From Bacteroidota bacterium (lineage in GTDB: Bacteria; Bacteroidota; Bacteroidia; B-17B0; Aurantibacillaceae): 64,000 nucleotides of DNA. How positions within the stretch are numbered: position 1 is the first letter of the stretch; the number at the start of each line of letters is the position of its first letter. The translations under genes were made by a program, and so were the position numbers. The stretch spans positions 310,001-374,000 of the forward strand of contig JAFDXR010000008.1 in assembly GCA_018267825.1 (NCBI GenBank), read 5' to 3'. The notes under the pieces are model-generated. The model did not search any database. It was not told where the DNA came from and was given only the letters and a program-made list of their open reading frames with translations. Shown here piece by piece: positions 52,652 through 61,891 of this stretch.

Positions 52652-52912
52652 CTACGAACCTCGCTTCATCTCAAAATAATACCTCAGCTTCTCCAAACTA
52701 CTCTTCACCAGATATTGACATGCTTTGCGGCCAATACCCATGAGGGCAGCTGTGGCATCGTAATCGAGCATATTGTAGTAAAGTATAAACGCCTGCCATT
52801 CCCGCGGGCTCAAAAAGCGCCGGGCCCGGAGTATGTCGTTGCTGTTTAGGGGAGTGTAAATCTGTTGGTTTAAAACCCGCTGCTTGGCGGCAGGTTTCTT
52901 GTTTGCTCTCAT
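52652..52912 (-). CDS. Small sigma-region-4-like HTH protein
   Basis: An 86-residue protein whose C-terminal half reads as sigma-70 region 4: LSPREWQAFILYYNMLDYDATAALMGI, cited as SPREWQAFILYYNMLDY then ATAALMGIGRKACQYL, with the HTH at about 55-75. There is no region 2, so it cannot act as a full sigma factor. The start is ATG 52912 (MRANKK). It may be an accessory DNA-binding or mobile-element-type regulator. Confidence 0.6.
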   Translation of the reverse strand: MRANKKPAAKQRVLNQQIYTPLNSNDILRARRFLSPREWQAFILYYNMLDYDATAALMGIGRKACQYLVKSSLEKLRYYFEMKRGS

Positions 52913-53112
52913 AATTCTTAATCTGAGGATATTAGCAATCCGAAGGATTAATCGCATTACAAAAGCGTAGCTCTGCACCAAATGTATTGCTTTATTCGAT
53001 ATCCGCTACAGTAAATATATTCCGTTACTTTACTTACTACGATACCTTTTCCTGGCTTCTTGTCGCTGGTATTTATGTTTTATATTTAATGTAGTCTTTT
53101 TATATCTTGTTT

Positions 53113-54063
53113 ATGGCTCCATCCAAAAAACCAGCTGCTTTTGCAAAAGAGCTCAGCGGCCTCCGTGCCGACCTCACCAAAACCATACCTGCCAAGCGCA
53201 GCGGCAAAAACCTGCTCATTGCCACCTGGAACCTCAAGGCCTTTGGCGATCTCAACGAGGCGTATGCCAATAGTACAGCCCACCAGCCCAAGCGCGATAT
53301 GGCCGCTCTTGAGTGCATTGCCGAAATAGTTTCGCGCTTTGATGTGGTGGCGATTCAGGAGGTAAAAGACAACCTGAAATGTTTGCGCCACCTCATGAAA
53401 CTCCTCGGGCCTCACTGGGCCTTTGTGATGACCGACACCAACAAGGGCCGCCTTGGCAATGGCGAGCGGCTGGCCTTTGTCTTTGACAAGCGCCGTGTCG
53501 ACATCTCGGGCCTGGCCTGCGAAATAGTGATCCCTGCCGAGGCGCTCAGCAGCAAGCGCTACACGCTCAACAAGCAGTTTGCCCGCACGCCCTATGCCGT
53601 GAGCTTTAAGGCTGGCGGAAGCACCTTTGTATTACTTACGCTGCATGTGTATTATCAGGCTAAGGCATCGGGTCGTGTTAATGAATTACTGAGCATTGCC
53701 CGGTGGGCCAAAGACTGGGCGGGCGACCTTAAGTCGTGGAACCACAGCCTGCTGGTGTTGGGCGATTTTAACATTGAGCGGCAAAACGATGCCGCCTGGC
53801 AGGCCTTTACCTCCACGGGGCTCTATACTCCGCCCGAACTCCAGAAACCGCCGCGCAGCCTCGTAGATGGCAAGCCAAAGTTCTACGACCAGATTTCCTG
53901 GTTCAAAACCACCCGACAGGATAAGATTTCGCTCCGCTTCAACACCGGGGGCGACTACAATTTTAAAGGCAAGGTGCTGCAGTCGCGCAACTATACCACC
54001 GAGCAACTCCAGTGGCGTATCTCCGATCATTTACCACTGTGGGCGGAGTTTAATCTTAGTTAG
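53113..54063 (+). CDS. Endonuclease/exonuclease/phosphatase (EEP) family protein
   Basis: A 316-residue metal-dependent phosphodiesterase with all EEP landmarks: Asn40 in ATWNLK, Glu83 in IQEVK, LGDFNIE in the middle, and Ser304-Asp305-His306 in ISDHLPLW. No signal peptide, so it acts in the cytoplasm on DNA, RNA or phosphoesters. The start is ATG 53113 (a TTG at 53107 is possible). GC-rich, unlike the next gene, and separated from it by 38 bp. It is the first gene of the defence-like cluster, though membership is not shown. Confidence 0.87.
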   Translation: MAPSKKPAAFAKELSGLRADLTKTIPAKRSGKNLLIATWNLKAFGDLNEAYANSTAHQPKRDMAALECIAEIVSRFDVVAIQEVKDNLKCLRHLMKLLGPHWAFVMTDTNKGRLGNGERLAFVFDKRRVDISGLACEIVIPAEALSSKRYTLNKQFARTPYAVSFKAGGSTFVLLTLHVYYQAKASGRVNELLSIARWAKDWAGDLKSWNHSLLVLGDFNIERQNDAAWQAFTSTGLYTPPELQKPPRSLVDGKPKFYDQISWFKTTRQDKISLRFNTGGDYNFKGKVLQSRNYTTEQLQWRISDHLPLWAEFNLS

Positions 54064-54101
54064 TGAAGATTTACTAATTTTAAGTATGCTAATTAAACAA
54101 T

Positions 54102-55148
54102 ATGGAAAAGAAAACTTGTTTTATAATTATGCCTTTTTCTAAGGCTGTCGTTAAAAACGACAAATTAAATGAAGCTACTTTGACCTATCTATATAACGAT
54201 TTTATCAAAAAAGCCGTGTCAGAATATAAAAAAGATGACACTACTGTTTTTGATGATGTTTCGCGTTTCAGTTCAAAAGTTGGGTCAATTGTTTCTGGGA
54301 TTGTAGAAAAACTAAATGCAGCAGATCTTGTCATTGCAGACTTAACCGGATTAAACTCCAACGTAATGTATGAGCTTGGGGTAAGACATACGCTTAAAAG
54401 AGGCACCATCATTATTACTCAAGATATCTCCACACTACCTTCCGACTTAAGGGATTACTTATGCATTCAATATGAGTACCCTGTTAAATCTGTAGATTAC
54501 AACAGGTGCTACGAGAAATTCAAGGCTGATTTACACAAGGCTATCGACGAAGTGTTTGATACAACCCGTTACGATTCTCCGGTTTTAAACTATCTGGAAG
54601 GAAAAGCAAAATATTGGAACGAAGACGAGAAACAAGTGTTAAAATCGAATATTGTTGTGTTCAATTACATTTTGGAGCATTACAAAAAAATCCAAAGTCT
54701 TATTGAAAAAACAGAAAAAGATGAAAATGCGGTTTCTTATTTAATTTATAGATCCCTAATCAATAATATCCTTGATGGGATGCGCGATTTGAAAATAAAC
54801 ATTGAGACATCCATCCTTTATGAAGATTTACAAGCAGCACAATCAACCTTGTCAGATTTGCTCCAGAGCCTTTCGGTGAGTGAGGGTTATGATCAGATTT
54901 TTGGTGCCGTGAGCAAGGAGGTATCTGAAATTTTTAATCCACAAAGAACTCCTATTCTTAATTTTCAGGTTATAAATTATTTTGCGCTTAATGAAGAAAA
55001 GATTGAGACTATTTCACTTAAAAAAATTTTCTCGGATGAAGGCGATTTCAATGAAAACTTCCTTGAGCCAATTGATGATTATTTCGAGGAAAAAGCCAAA
55101 GAAATTGGAATAAGTGATGAAGAAATAGAATTTATTCTTTCTAACTAG
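54102..55148 (+). CDS. Nucleoside 2-deoxyribosyltransferase/TIR-like domain protein
   Basis: A 348-residue soluble protein. The N-terminal domain (about 1-150) starts CFIIMPFSKA and contains ADLVIADLTGLNSNVMYELG (Asp80, Glu91), the active-site pattern of the 2-deoxyribosyltransferase fold shared with several antiphage effectors. The C-terminal part (about 165-348) is helical and unassigned. Proteins with this N-terminus often cleave or sense nucleotides in conflict systems; that role is inferred. It is AT-rich compared with its neighbours. The DUF6000-like gene starts 12 bp after its stop. Confidence 0.75.
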   Translation: MEKKTCFIIMPFSKAVVKNDKLNEATLTYLYNDFIKKAVSEYKKDDTTVFDDVSRFSSKVGSIVSGIVEKLNAADLVIADLTGLNSNVMYELGVRHTLKRGTIIITQDISTLPSDLRDYLCIQYEYPVKSVDYNRCYEKFKADLHKAIDEVFDTTRYDSPVLNYLEGKAKYWNEDEKQVLKSNIVVFNYILEHYKKIQSLIEKTEKDENAVSYLIYRSLINNILDGMRDLKINIETSILYEDLQAAQSTLSDLLQSLSVSEGYDQIFGAVSKEVSEIFNPQRTPILNFQVINYFALNEEKIETISLKKIFSDEGDFNENFLEPIDDYFEEKAKEIGISDEEIEFILSN

Positions 55149-55160
55149 TTGTTTAATACT

Positions 55161-55802
55161 ATGACCCCCGAAGAACTTGATTCCCTCAACAGACACGTAG
55201 CCGGGCAAACCATTAGGCACCGTTCTCCTTTCGATGCACTGGTATCATATCACAATGCAGAACCTGTTACAGATGAGTTTCTAAAAAAATGGGTGGCTCC
55301 TTTTTACATGAAGCTGCCACGCGCCAATAATATATTTAATGAACTGGCGGCCATTAAAAAAGAACTTACCGACGATGTGATTAAACAATGCCTGGGCGAT
55401 TTCAACTGGCGGACCCGTTCCACCGGCGCCTTTTTTGCAGCCATGCTGGGCAAAACCGAATACACCGATATTATTGGAACTCACCTGCTCAAAAGCGAAG
55501 TAGTCTACTCAGGCATGATCTATTGCCGGGTGCTGGCTTCTTTTAATACCCCGGCAAGCATCGCCTACCTTGAGTCGTATCTGGATTATTACTTAACCCG
55601 GCACGACCTGTTTTTTGATCAGGGAGCAGCCATGGCTGCGTTAATGTATCTCGATAAAACAAACGGAACCCATCTCCTGGAAAAACACATGGAGGCATGG
55701 AACAGTTTTAACGCCAGCCAAAAGAGCAGGCAAACAGAAATAAATCTCTCTTTCTTTGAGGGAACGATGGATGCGATAGAAAAACTACGAAACCTGCCTT
55801 AG
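55161..55802 (+). CDS. DUF6000-like protein
   Basis: A 213-residue protein that resembles DUF6000 in its blocks WVAPFYMKLPRANNIF, NWRTRSTGAFFAAMLG, IGTHLLKSEVVYSGMIYC and the final YLDYYLTRHDLFFDQGAAMAAL (cited in part: YYLTRHDLFFDQGAA). Helical, HEAT-like; no catalytic motif. ATG 55161 is preferred to TTG 55149. Twelve bases after the deoxyribosyltransferase-like gene, so probably a partner. It converges on the MNT-HEPN gene with 4 bp of overlap. Confidence 0.7.
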   Translation: MTPEELDSLNRHVAGQTIRHRSPFDALVSYHNAEPVTDEFLKKWVAPFYMKLPRANNIFNELAAIKKELTDDVIKQCLGDFNWRTRSTGAFFAAMLGKTEYTDIIGTHLLKSEVVYSGMIYCRVLASFNTPASIAYLESYLDYYLTRHDLFFDQGAAMAALMYLDKTNGTHLLEKHMEAWNSFNASQKSRQTEINLSFFEGTMDAIEKLRNLP

Positions 55803-56668
55803 TCAGAGAACCCTTTGATCTTTTGAGTGCAGATCTCCTGCGTGAGTTTCCTCAGCAACAGCACCCGCTCCGCCAGGTACAACAAATCCTCGCGCGTAAT
55901 GGCATAATCCATATTATACCGCGCATCTACATACGCTTTTCTCAGCAGCTCAAAGCGATCGTGCTCGGGCTTGCTGGCTTTGGGGAACACCTTATCAAAC
56001 TCCAGGTCGCAGGCCTTGGCCAGGGCACCCAGGTCTTCAATATCGTGCGTTTTGGGTTTGTAGCCGGTAAACACCAGTTGGATGGCACCATAATAACGTT
56101 CGGTGGCTTGGTGTAGTAGAAATGCGGCTACTTTCCATTTCTCTTTCTTTAAGTCCTCCTGAAAGGAATCAAAAAACTCATTCGCGCTGTTAAACCAATG
56201 ATCAAAATCACGCTGGGCCTTGGCCTGTAGTTCCTGGGGGCTTAGTTCGCGCTTATCGGCCAGTTGGTAGCGGTTGGTGGTAAAGAGCAGGATGCCCTCT
56301 TTTTTAATGTCTCCAAAAAAGTAATTGCCCTCGCGCAGCTCCTGGTTCACAAAGTCCACCCCGTGGTATATCGGGTGCACGGGCGCCGAAAGTTCCAGCT
56401 CGCGCAAGCGCTTCGTTATAGCCTGGGTAAGGGTATCGCTCCCGGCCTGGGCATTTTTGCTGAGTACAATCAGCAGGTCGTAATCGCTTTTATATTCGTA
56501 GGTATTGCCGTTCTCTGTATACACATCCTCCACATAGCGCCCCCGGGCATAGCTCCCAAAGAGGATGATCATCTCGATCTCCCCGAACCTCGGAATCAAC
56601 GCGCCTTTTATAGCCCCGATCTCCGCTTGCTTATGCCCCGGCAGGCTCGCCGGTAAGGTGGTGTTCAT
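55799..56668 (-). CDS. Fused MNT nucleotidyltransferase and HEPN protein
   Basis: A 289-residue protein. The N-terminal part (about 10-140) is a minimal nucleotidyltransferase: GSYARG (38-43) and SDYDLLIVLS (Asp62, Asp64). The C-terminal part (about 150-285) is a HEPN domain (FLLHQATERYYGAIQLVF, HDIEDLGALAK, YVDARYNMDY). In the usual toxin-antitoxin pair the MNT enzyme AMPylates a HEPN RNase. Here both are in one chain, and I do not see a clear canonical Rx4-6H motif, so it may be regulatory or inactive. Opposite strand to its neighbours. Confidence 0.83.
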   Translation of the reverse strand: MNTTLPASLPGHKQAEIGAIKGALIPRFGEIEMIILFGSYARGRYVEDVYTENGNTYEYKSDYDLLIVLSKNAQAGSDTLTQAITKRLRELELSAPVHPIYHGVDFVNQELREGNYFFGDIKKEGILLFTTNRYQLADKRELSPQELQAKAQRDFDHWFNSANEFFDSFQEDLKKEKWKVAAFLLHQATERYYGAIQLVFTGYKPKTHDIEDLGALAKACDLEFDKVFPKASKPEHDRFELLRKAYVDARYNMDYAITREDLLYLAERVLLLRKLTQEICTQKIKGFSD

Positions 56669-56755
56669 GAGGCTTAAAGGTATAGAAATTTTGATGTTTT
56701 TCTCTCGTATACGATAAAATTACAAGCTCTGGTATTAAACTACTAAATTTATAGT

Positions 56756-57175
56756 ATGGCAGATGTTCATTCGAAAGAGACCCGTAGCTACAACATGAGC
56801 CGGATAAAAGGAAAAAACACGAACCCTGAAATCATCGTTCGCAAATTCCTTTTTTCGAAAGGATTCAGGTACCGTCTTCATGATAAAAAACTTCCCGGTA
56901 AACCCGACATCGTTTTACCCAAATACAGGACTGTTATTTTTGTCCATGGTTGCTTCTGGCATGGGCACGAAGGGTGTAGGTATTTTACGTTACCCAAAAC
57001 AAGAACAGAGTGGTGGTTAAATAAAATAACCGGTAACATAGAGCGTGATAAAAAGAAAGAGAAGATGCTCGCTGAAGCGGGATGGAAAGTGATCAATATT
57101 TGGGAATGCTCCTTAAAAGGGCCTGACTTAGAACTCTTGCTTCAAAAAATGACACCAAATTTGGTAAAACCGTGA
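56756..57175 (+). CDS. vsr: Very short patch repair endonuclease Vsr
   Basis: A 139-residue endonuclease. KNTNPEIIVRKFLFSKGFRYR and LPGKPDIVLPKYRTVIFVHG precede WHGHEGC, and the catalytic Asp51 is in KPDIVLP, the same number as in the E. coli enzyme; His64 and His69 follow. The end GWKVINIWEC completes the fold. It nicks T:G mismatches that arise by deamination of 5-methylcytosine, so it partners the methyltransferase gene 42 bp downstream. It is the first gene of the methylation cassette. Confidence 0.92.
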   Translation: MADVHSKETRSYNMSRIKGKNTNPEIIVRKFLFSKGFRYRLHDKKLPGKPDIVLPKYRTVIFVHGCFWHGHEGCRYFTLPKTRTEWWLNKITGNIERDKKKEKMLAEAGWKVINIWECSLKGPDLELLLQKMTPNLVKP

Positions 57176-57217
57176 TTGTTTTTAGTGTAATTGGTATCTT
57201 TTTCCGATTTTTACTAG

Positions 57218-58465
57218 GTGAATTATATTGATTTATTTGCTGGTGCAGGTGGTTTATCGGAGGGATTTATCCGTGCCGGCTTTGAACCTATTGTTCATGT
57301 CGAAATGGATGAGGCTGCCTGTTACACGTTAAAAACCCGTTCGGCCTATCATTATCTTAAGTCAGAAAACAAATATGATACATACGTTTCTTATCTGAAA
57401 GGAGAAATAACACGAACCGAATTATACGCCTGTGTTCCTTCTGAAATACTGGATTCGATAATCAACCTGCCCATTGGCGCAGACTACAATCCAACGATTC
57501 ATAAAGCCATTGAAAAACAACTCCAGGGGAGATCTGTGGACCTGATTATCGGTGGACCACCCTGTCAGGCCTACTCTCTTGTAGGAAGGGCCCGCTCAAA
57601 AAACGGCATGAAGGGAGATCACCGCAATTACCTATACGTGCATTACGCCAAGTTTCTTGAAAAATATAATCCTAAACTCTTTGTGTTTGAAAATGTATTA
57701 GGGTTGAAGTCCGCGGGCAATGGTATCTACCTGGAGAACATGAAAAAGCTTTTTCTGAAAAAGGGCTATAACATGAAAATTTTTAATGTTGAAGCCAATA
57801 ACTTCAACGTACTTCAAAACCGCAAACGAATTATCATTATTGGCTGGAAAGAAGCCTTAGACTTTGACATTCCGAATCTTGAAGAAATAAATACCAATAC
57901 AGGTAATAAAGTAAAAGCCATTTTCTCCGACCTGCCTAAAATGCAGGCCGGAGAAAATACGGGAAAGTTTTTAAGCTACAGGACTAAAACAAACAGCTAT
58001 CTGACTGAAAGTTTTATCAGAAACGGCATTGATATTTTAACCCAGCATGTAGCACGGCCACACTCCAAACAGGATAAAGAAATATATAGGATTGCGGTAG
58101 GAAAATGGAACGATAAAAAGGAACGGCTTAATTATAACGATCTGCCCGAACGCCTGAAAACACACCAAAACAGAAGCTCATTCTTTGATCGCTTTAAAAT
58201 AGTGGCAGCCGATGAGCCACACTCACAAACTGTAGTGGCGCATATTGCAAAAGACGGGCATTATTACATTCATCCGGATATTGAGCAAAACCGTTCTATA
58301 ACCGTTCGTGAAGCCGCACGACTACAATCTTTCCCCGATGATTATTATTTTGAAGGAGTAAAGGAGTTTGGAAGCAGAACAGCGGCATTTAAGCAGATCG
58401 GCAATGCAGTTCCACCATTAATGGCGCATGAAATTGCAAAAACAATTAAAAAAATATTGGGATGA
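57218..58465 (+). CDS. DNA (cytosine-5-)-methyltransferase
   Basis: A 415-residue C5 methyltransferase. Motif I is DLFAGAGGLSEGF (5-17), motif IV is GGPPCQAYSLVG with catalytic Cys116, motif VI is VFENVLG (Glu158), motif VIII is QNRKRI, and motifs IX-X are RSITVREAARLQSFPDDY and KQIGNAVPP. Target recognition lies between VIII and IX (about 225-330). The start is GTG 57218, because the stop TAG just before it closes the frame and no ATG fits motif I. The target sequence is unknown. The stop overlaps the next gene's ATG by 4 bp. Confidence 0.92.
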   Translation: MNYIDLFAGAGGLSEGFIRAGFEPIVHVEMDEAACYTLKTRSAYHYLKSENKYDTYVSYLKGEITRTELYACVPSEILDSIINLPIGADYNPTIHKAIEKQLQGRSVDLIIGGPPCQAYSLVGRARSKNGMKGDHRNYLYVHYAKFLEKYNPKLFVFENVLGLKSAGNGIYLENMKKLFLKKGYNMKIFNVEANNFNVLQNRKRIIIIGWKEALDFDIPNLEEINTNTGNKVKAIFSDLPKMQAGENTGKFLSYRTKTNSYLTESFIRNGIDILTQHVARPHSKQDKEIYRIAVGKWNDKKERLNYNDLPERLKTHQNRSSFFDRFKIVAADEPHSQTVVAHIAKDGHYYIHPDIEQNRSITVREAARLQSFPDDYYFEGVKEFGSRTAAFKQIGNAVPPLMAHEIAKTIKKILG

Positions 58466-60633
58466 AATTCTTATCAACTAAAAACTTCTTTCAACCCCGG
58501 GCAAGGTTACTTCTTCAGCTAGGAGACAAGTTAATAAAGAATGAAAATATTGCTTTGTTGGAATTGATTAAGAATTCTTATGATGCTGATGCAAGAAAAG
58601 TTACTGTTAAATTAGAGAATATTACTGATAAGAAGCATGGACGTATTGATATTGTTGACGATGGGGATGGCATGGATATGAACATAATAGAAAATGTTTG
58701 GCTTGAACCTGGAAGCGATTATAAGGCTGATTTGTTTGCGAGAAAAATCAGAACTAAAAAATACCACAGATTACCTATTGGGGAAAAAGGAATTGGACGA
58801 TTTGGTGTGCATAAACTTGGAAATAAAATAGAATTAATTTCAAGACAAGAAGGGAAAAATGAGGTGGTTGTGAGAATAGATTGGAATCAATTCGCTCAAA
58901 ATAAATACTTAAAGGATGCGAAATTTGAAGTGTTTGAAAGAACCCCTGAATATTTTGTTCGCAACAGAAAAGGCACAAGAATTATTATTTCTGATCTAAG
59001 AACTGACTGGGACAGGCGAATGGTGAGGGATTTTTATAAATCTGTATTCACCCTTAATTCACCATTTCAAAAAATGGGAAAATTTAGTGTAGATATTACT
59101 GTTGATAATCCTCATTTAATAGAAGACTTACCGAAGTTTGATAGTATCAAAAAGTTCGCCTTATGGTATTTTAAATGCAAACTGGTTGGTAGTGAAATCA
59201 AGGAGTTTAAGTATGAATTTATTCCTTGGGAAAGCTTACATGAAGTAGAAGGAAGAGAAATAACAGAGGAAGATGAGATTATCAGGAATAACTCCACATT
59301 AACAAGAAAAAGTAAAGAAAATCCAAAGGAAGAAGAAATAATTAATTTGTCTAGGAATTACAGCCAAATTGAAGGAGACACTAAGACAATTGGAGAGATT
59401 GAGTTTGAAGGATACATTTTTGACAGGGAAAAAAGCATATTAGAATTAAGCAATTTACATGGGCTGAGTCTGTTGAAAGAATATCTTGATGAGCAAGGTG
59501 GAGTGCGGGTTTACCGAGAAGAAGTGCGAATTAATGAGTACGGAGAAAAAGGAAATGACTTCCTTGGTTTGGACATGAGACGCGTAAACAGACCGACATT
59601 AAGAATAAGTAACAATATTGTCTTGGGCGTTATAGAGTTAAAAGCGGAAGAAAGCACTGCCCTTATTGAAAAGACAAACAGGGAAGGATTTGTTGAAAAT
59701 GAGGCTTACTATGATTTTAGAGACGCCATAATTTGCACTATTGAAAAAATTGAAAATCTTCGATATCAAGATAAGGAACTGATTCGCTTAAAATATAATC
59801 CAACTGAAAAGGAAGAGCCCGTCTTACATCGTCTAGGTAAGCTAAAAAAATTAATTGACAAAAAAATAACAGATGAGCCACTAAAAAATGAAATCACAAA
59901 GCATCTGGTTAAAATAGAAGAAGATTATAACTACATAAATGATATTTTACTGGCGTCAGCGGGTGCGGGTCTTACTCTTGGCTTCGGGGTTCATGAAGTT
60001 CAGAAAGTTCTTTCAGAAATTAACATTGCCTTAGATAAGGAGGTTGTTCCAGAGAAAATTTCAAATCTTCTTCAGCACCTAGATAAATTAATTGAAAATT
60101 ATTCTGACCTGTTAAGGCAAAGTGATGCGAAAACAGAAAACATTTTAGATCTTTTAAAGGGCGCAATTTTCAATGTGGAATACAGATTGGAAGCTCATCA
60201 GATTGTATTGCAAAAGGAATATTTAAATTACAAAGGAGACAAAAAAATTAATTGCAGCAGAAGGCTTTTATTAAGTTCCATTATAAACATAATTGACAAC
60301 TCTATTTATTGGCTTGAAAAGAAAAAAAAGAAGCTTGCCGATGCACAGGAAGATTTTACAAAAAAAATATTTATTAACCTTTACAAGGAAAAAACGGGTG
60401 AAATAAGTATTCTAATTGCTGACAATGGTTTCGGGTTCAATTTACCAACTCACCAAATTACTAAACCATTCATTACTTCTAAGCAAGACGGAATGGGATT
60501 GGGATTACACATTGTAAATGAAATTATGAAAACACAAGGAGGCCAGTTGTATTTTCCTGAATATAGCGAATATGATATACCGGAGGAATTTAAGAAAGGG
60601 GCTGTAGCAATATTAAAACTAAAAGCTGAGTAA
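58462..60633 (+). CDS. Two-module GHKL ATPase / histidine-kinase-like protein
   Basis: A 723-residue cytoplasmic protein with two ATP-binding modules. The N-terminal Hsp90/MutL-like module has an N box ELIKNSYDADA (Asn38), DDGDGM (66-71) and GEKGIGRFG (107-115). The C-terminal histidine-kinase module has NIIDNSIYWLEK (609-620), DNGFGF (654-659) and DGMGLGLHIV (676-685); before it, a helical hairpin bears GVHEVQ (His511), a possible phospho-acceptor. MORC-like GHKL ATPases occur in some restriction systems, but this double arrangement is unfamiliar to me. AT-rich and 4-bp coupled to the methyltransferase. Confidence 0.85.
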   Translation: MKFLSTKNFFQPRARLLLQLGDKLIKNENIALLELIKNSYDADARKVTVKLENITDKKHGRIDIVDDGDGMDMNIIENVWLEPGSDYKADLFARKIRTKKYHRLPIGEKGIGRFGVHKLGNKIELISRQEGKNEVVVRIDWNQFAQNKYLKDAKFEVFERTPEYFVRNRKGTRIIISDLRTDWDRRMVRDFYKSVFTLNSPFQKMGKFSVDITVDNPHLIEDLPKFDSIKKFALWYFKCKLVGSEIKEFKYEFIPWESLHEVEGREITEEDEIIRNNSTLTRKSKENPKEEEIINLSRNYSQIEGDTKTIGEIEFEGYIFDREKSILELSNLHGLSLLKEYLDEQGGVRVYREEVRINEYGEKGNDFLGLDMRRVNRPTLRISNNIVLGVIELKAEESTALIEKTNREGFVENEAYYDFRDAIICTIEKIENLRYQDKELIRLKYNPTEKEEPVLHRLGKLKKLIDKKITDEPLKNEITKHLVKIEEDYNYINDILLASAGAGLTLGFGVHEVQKVLSEINIALDKEVVPEKISNLLQHLDKLIENYSDLLRQSDAKTENILDLLKGAIFNVEYRLEAHQIVLQKEYLNYKGDKKINCSRRLLLSSIINIIDNSIYWLEKKKKKLADAQEDFTKKIFINLYKEKTGEISILIADNGFGFNLPTHQITKPFITSKQDGMGLGLHIVNEIMKTQGGQLYFPEYSEYDIPEEFKKGAVAILKLKAE

Positions 60634-60634
60634 A

Positions 60635-61891
60635 ATGATTTTACCTAATAATGGAAAGGTTGTTGTTTTTGATGACCAACATAAAGATGTAGAAACTCTC
60701 TTAAAGGCATTATCAAGGGAGAAAATCCCCTACCTATATTATCAAGATGAATTAGGGCTTGATCTTCCTGATACTCCTGTTGAGAATATACGTCTAGTAA
60801 TTCTAGATCTTGAACTGGTTAACAATAATCCAACACCTCATAATATTATTGCTGCAATTGGCCAGAGATTAAAAACTGTTCTAACTCCAAAAACTACTTA
60901 TATTTTAATTTATTGGAGTTTAAAACAAGATGTTTATAGAAAAGATTTAGAAAATGCTTTTGAAAATGGCTTAAAAAATTACAAACCAGTACTAATGTTG
61001 AGTTTGGATAAAGCGATGGCCAATTCTAAAGAATCAATTGCAGATTATATAAGAGACAGTTTAAGAGAAGAAATGGCGCATTACAACTCATTAAATGCAT
61101 TTCTACTTTGGGAATCTTGTGTAAACAATGCTGCAGGTACAATAACAAATAATTTGACAAATATTTTTCAAAAAAATTCGGATTGGGACAAAAATTTTTG
61201 CAACCTTCTCTTCACACTTGCCAAAGCTCAAGCGGGGACCGAAATTGTGAAGGCGCTTAATGATAAAGAAAGACTAACAAGCGCATTTGAGATTATCAAT
61301 TCCACGTTAACCGAAAACATTGAAAATGGTTTTTTATCAAAATTAGGTGAGATTACGATTAATAATATTAAAGAGGGTGGACATGGTGTTCAACCTGATG
61401 AGAAAATAAAAATTAATACAAGCATTCATTTGCTTAAATCAAGTTCATTAACTCACTATTTTTCAGGAAATTTATACATAAAAGACACATCTGAGATCTC
61501 CACAGATATTATAAAACATAATTTCAAGGAGAGTAAACTGGCTGACATAAATGCTGCAAATCCTAAATTAATTTGCCTTGACATTACTCCTTCCTGCGAT
61601 TATTCTCAAAGGAAAAACTATACACGCATTCTTTATGGTGTAAAAGTTGCCGGAACTTTTAATGATGACTTGCAGAATAAAGATAGTCGTTATAAGCTAG
61701 CGCCTGTGATGGAGTTCGACTCAAAATCTTATATTCTTTTTGACTATAGACACTTTAAAACATTTCCGAAGGCAGAATTTGATGCTTTATTTACTGAAAG
61801 ACCTGAGTACCGTTTGAGGAATAATCTTTTGCTGGACATCCAGGCTCAGTTATCGAACCATATAAACCGGCCAGGAATAGTAACTGTATAA
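60635..61891 (+). CDS. Receiver-domain protein with unassigned C-terminal domain
   Basis: A 418-residue protein. The N-terminal 120 residues have all receiver landmarks: VVVFDDQ (Asp13-Asp14), Asp58 in VILDLEL as phospho-acceptor, Ser95 in IYWS, and Lys117-Pro118. The rest (about 120-418) has no known output domain: helical from about 120 to 260, then a mixed region with the motif LDITPSCDYSQ (Asp316, Cys321, Asp322) near 315-325. It starts 1 bp after the kinase-like gene, so it should be its phosphorelay partner. No nuclease motif is visible, so the effector activity is unknown. Confidence 0.83.
   Translation: MILPNNGKVVVFDDQHKDVETLLKALSREKIPYLYYQDELGLDLPDTPVENIRLVILDLELVNNNPTPHNIIAAIGQRLKTVLTPKTTYILIYWSLKQDVYRKDLENAFENGLKNYKPVLMLSLDKAMANSKESIADYIRDSLREEMAHYNSLNAFLLWESCVNNAAGTITNNLTNIFQKNSDWDKNFCNLLFTLAKAQAGTEIVKALNDKERLTSAFEIINSTLTENIENGFLSKLGEITINNIKEGGHGVQPDEKIKINTSIHLLKSSSLTHYFSGNLYIKDTSEISTDIIKHNFKESKLADINAANPKLICLDITPSCDYSQRKNYTRILYGVKVAGTFNDDLQNKDSRYKLAPVMEFDSKSYILFDYRHFKTFPKAEFDALFTERPEYRLRNNLLLDIQAQLSNHINRPGIVTV

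Noticed and set aside
56756-61891. Complete type II restriction-modification system
   Set aside because: No restriction endonuclease gene is visible; Vsr is a repair nickase and the last two genes show no nuclease motif.
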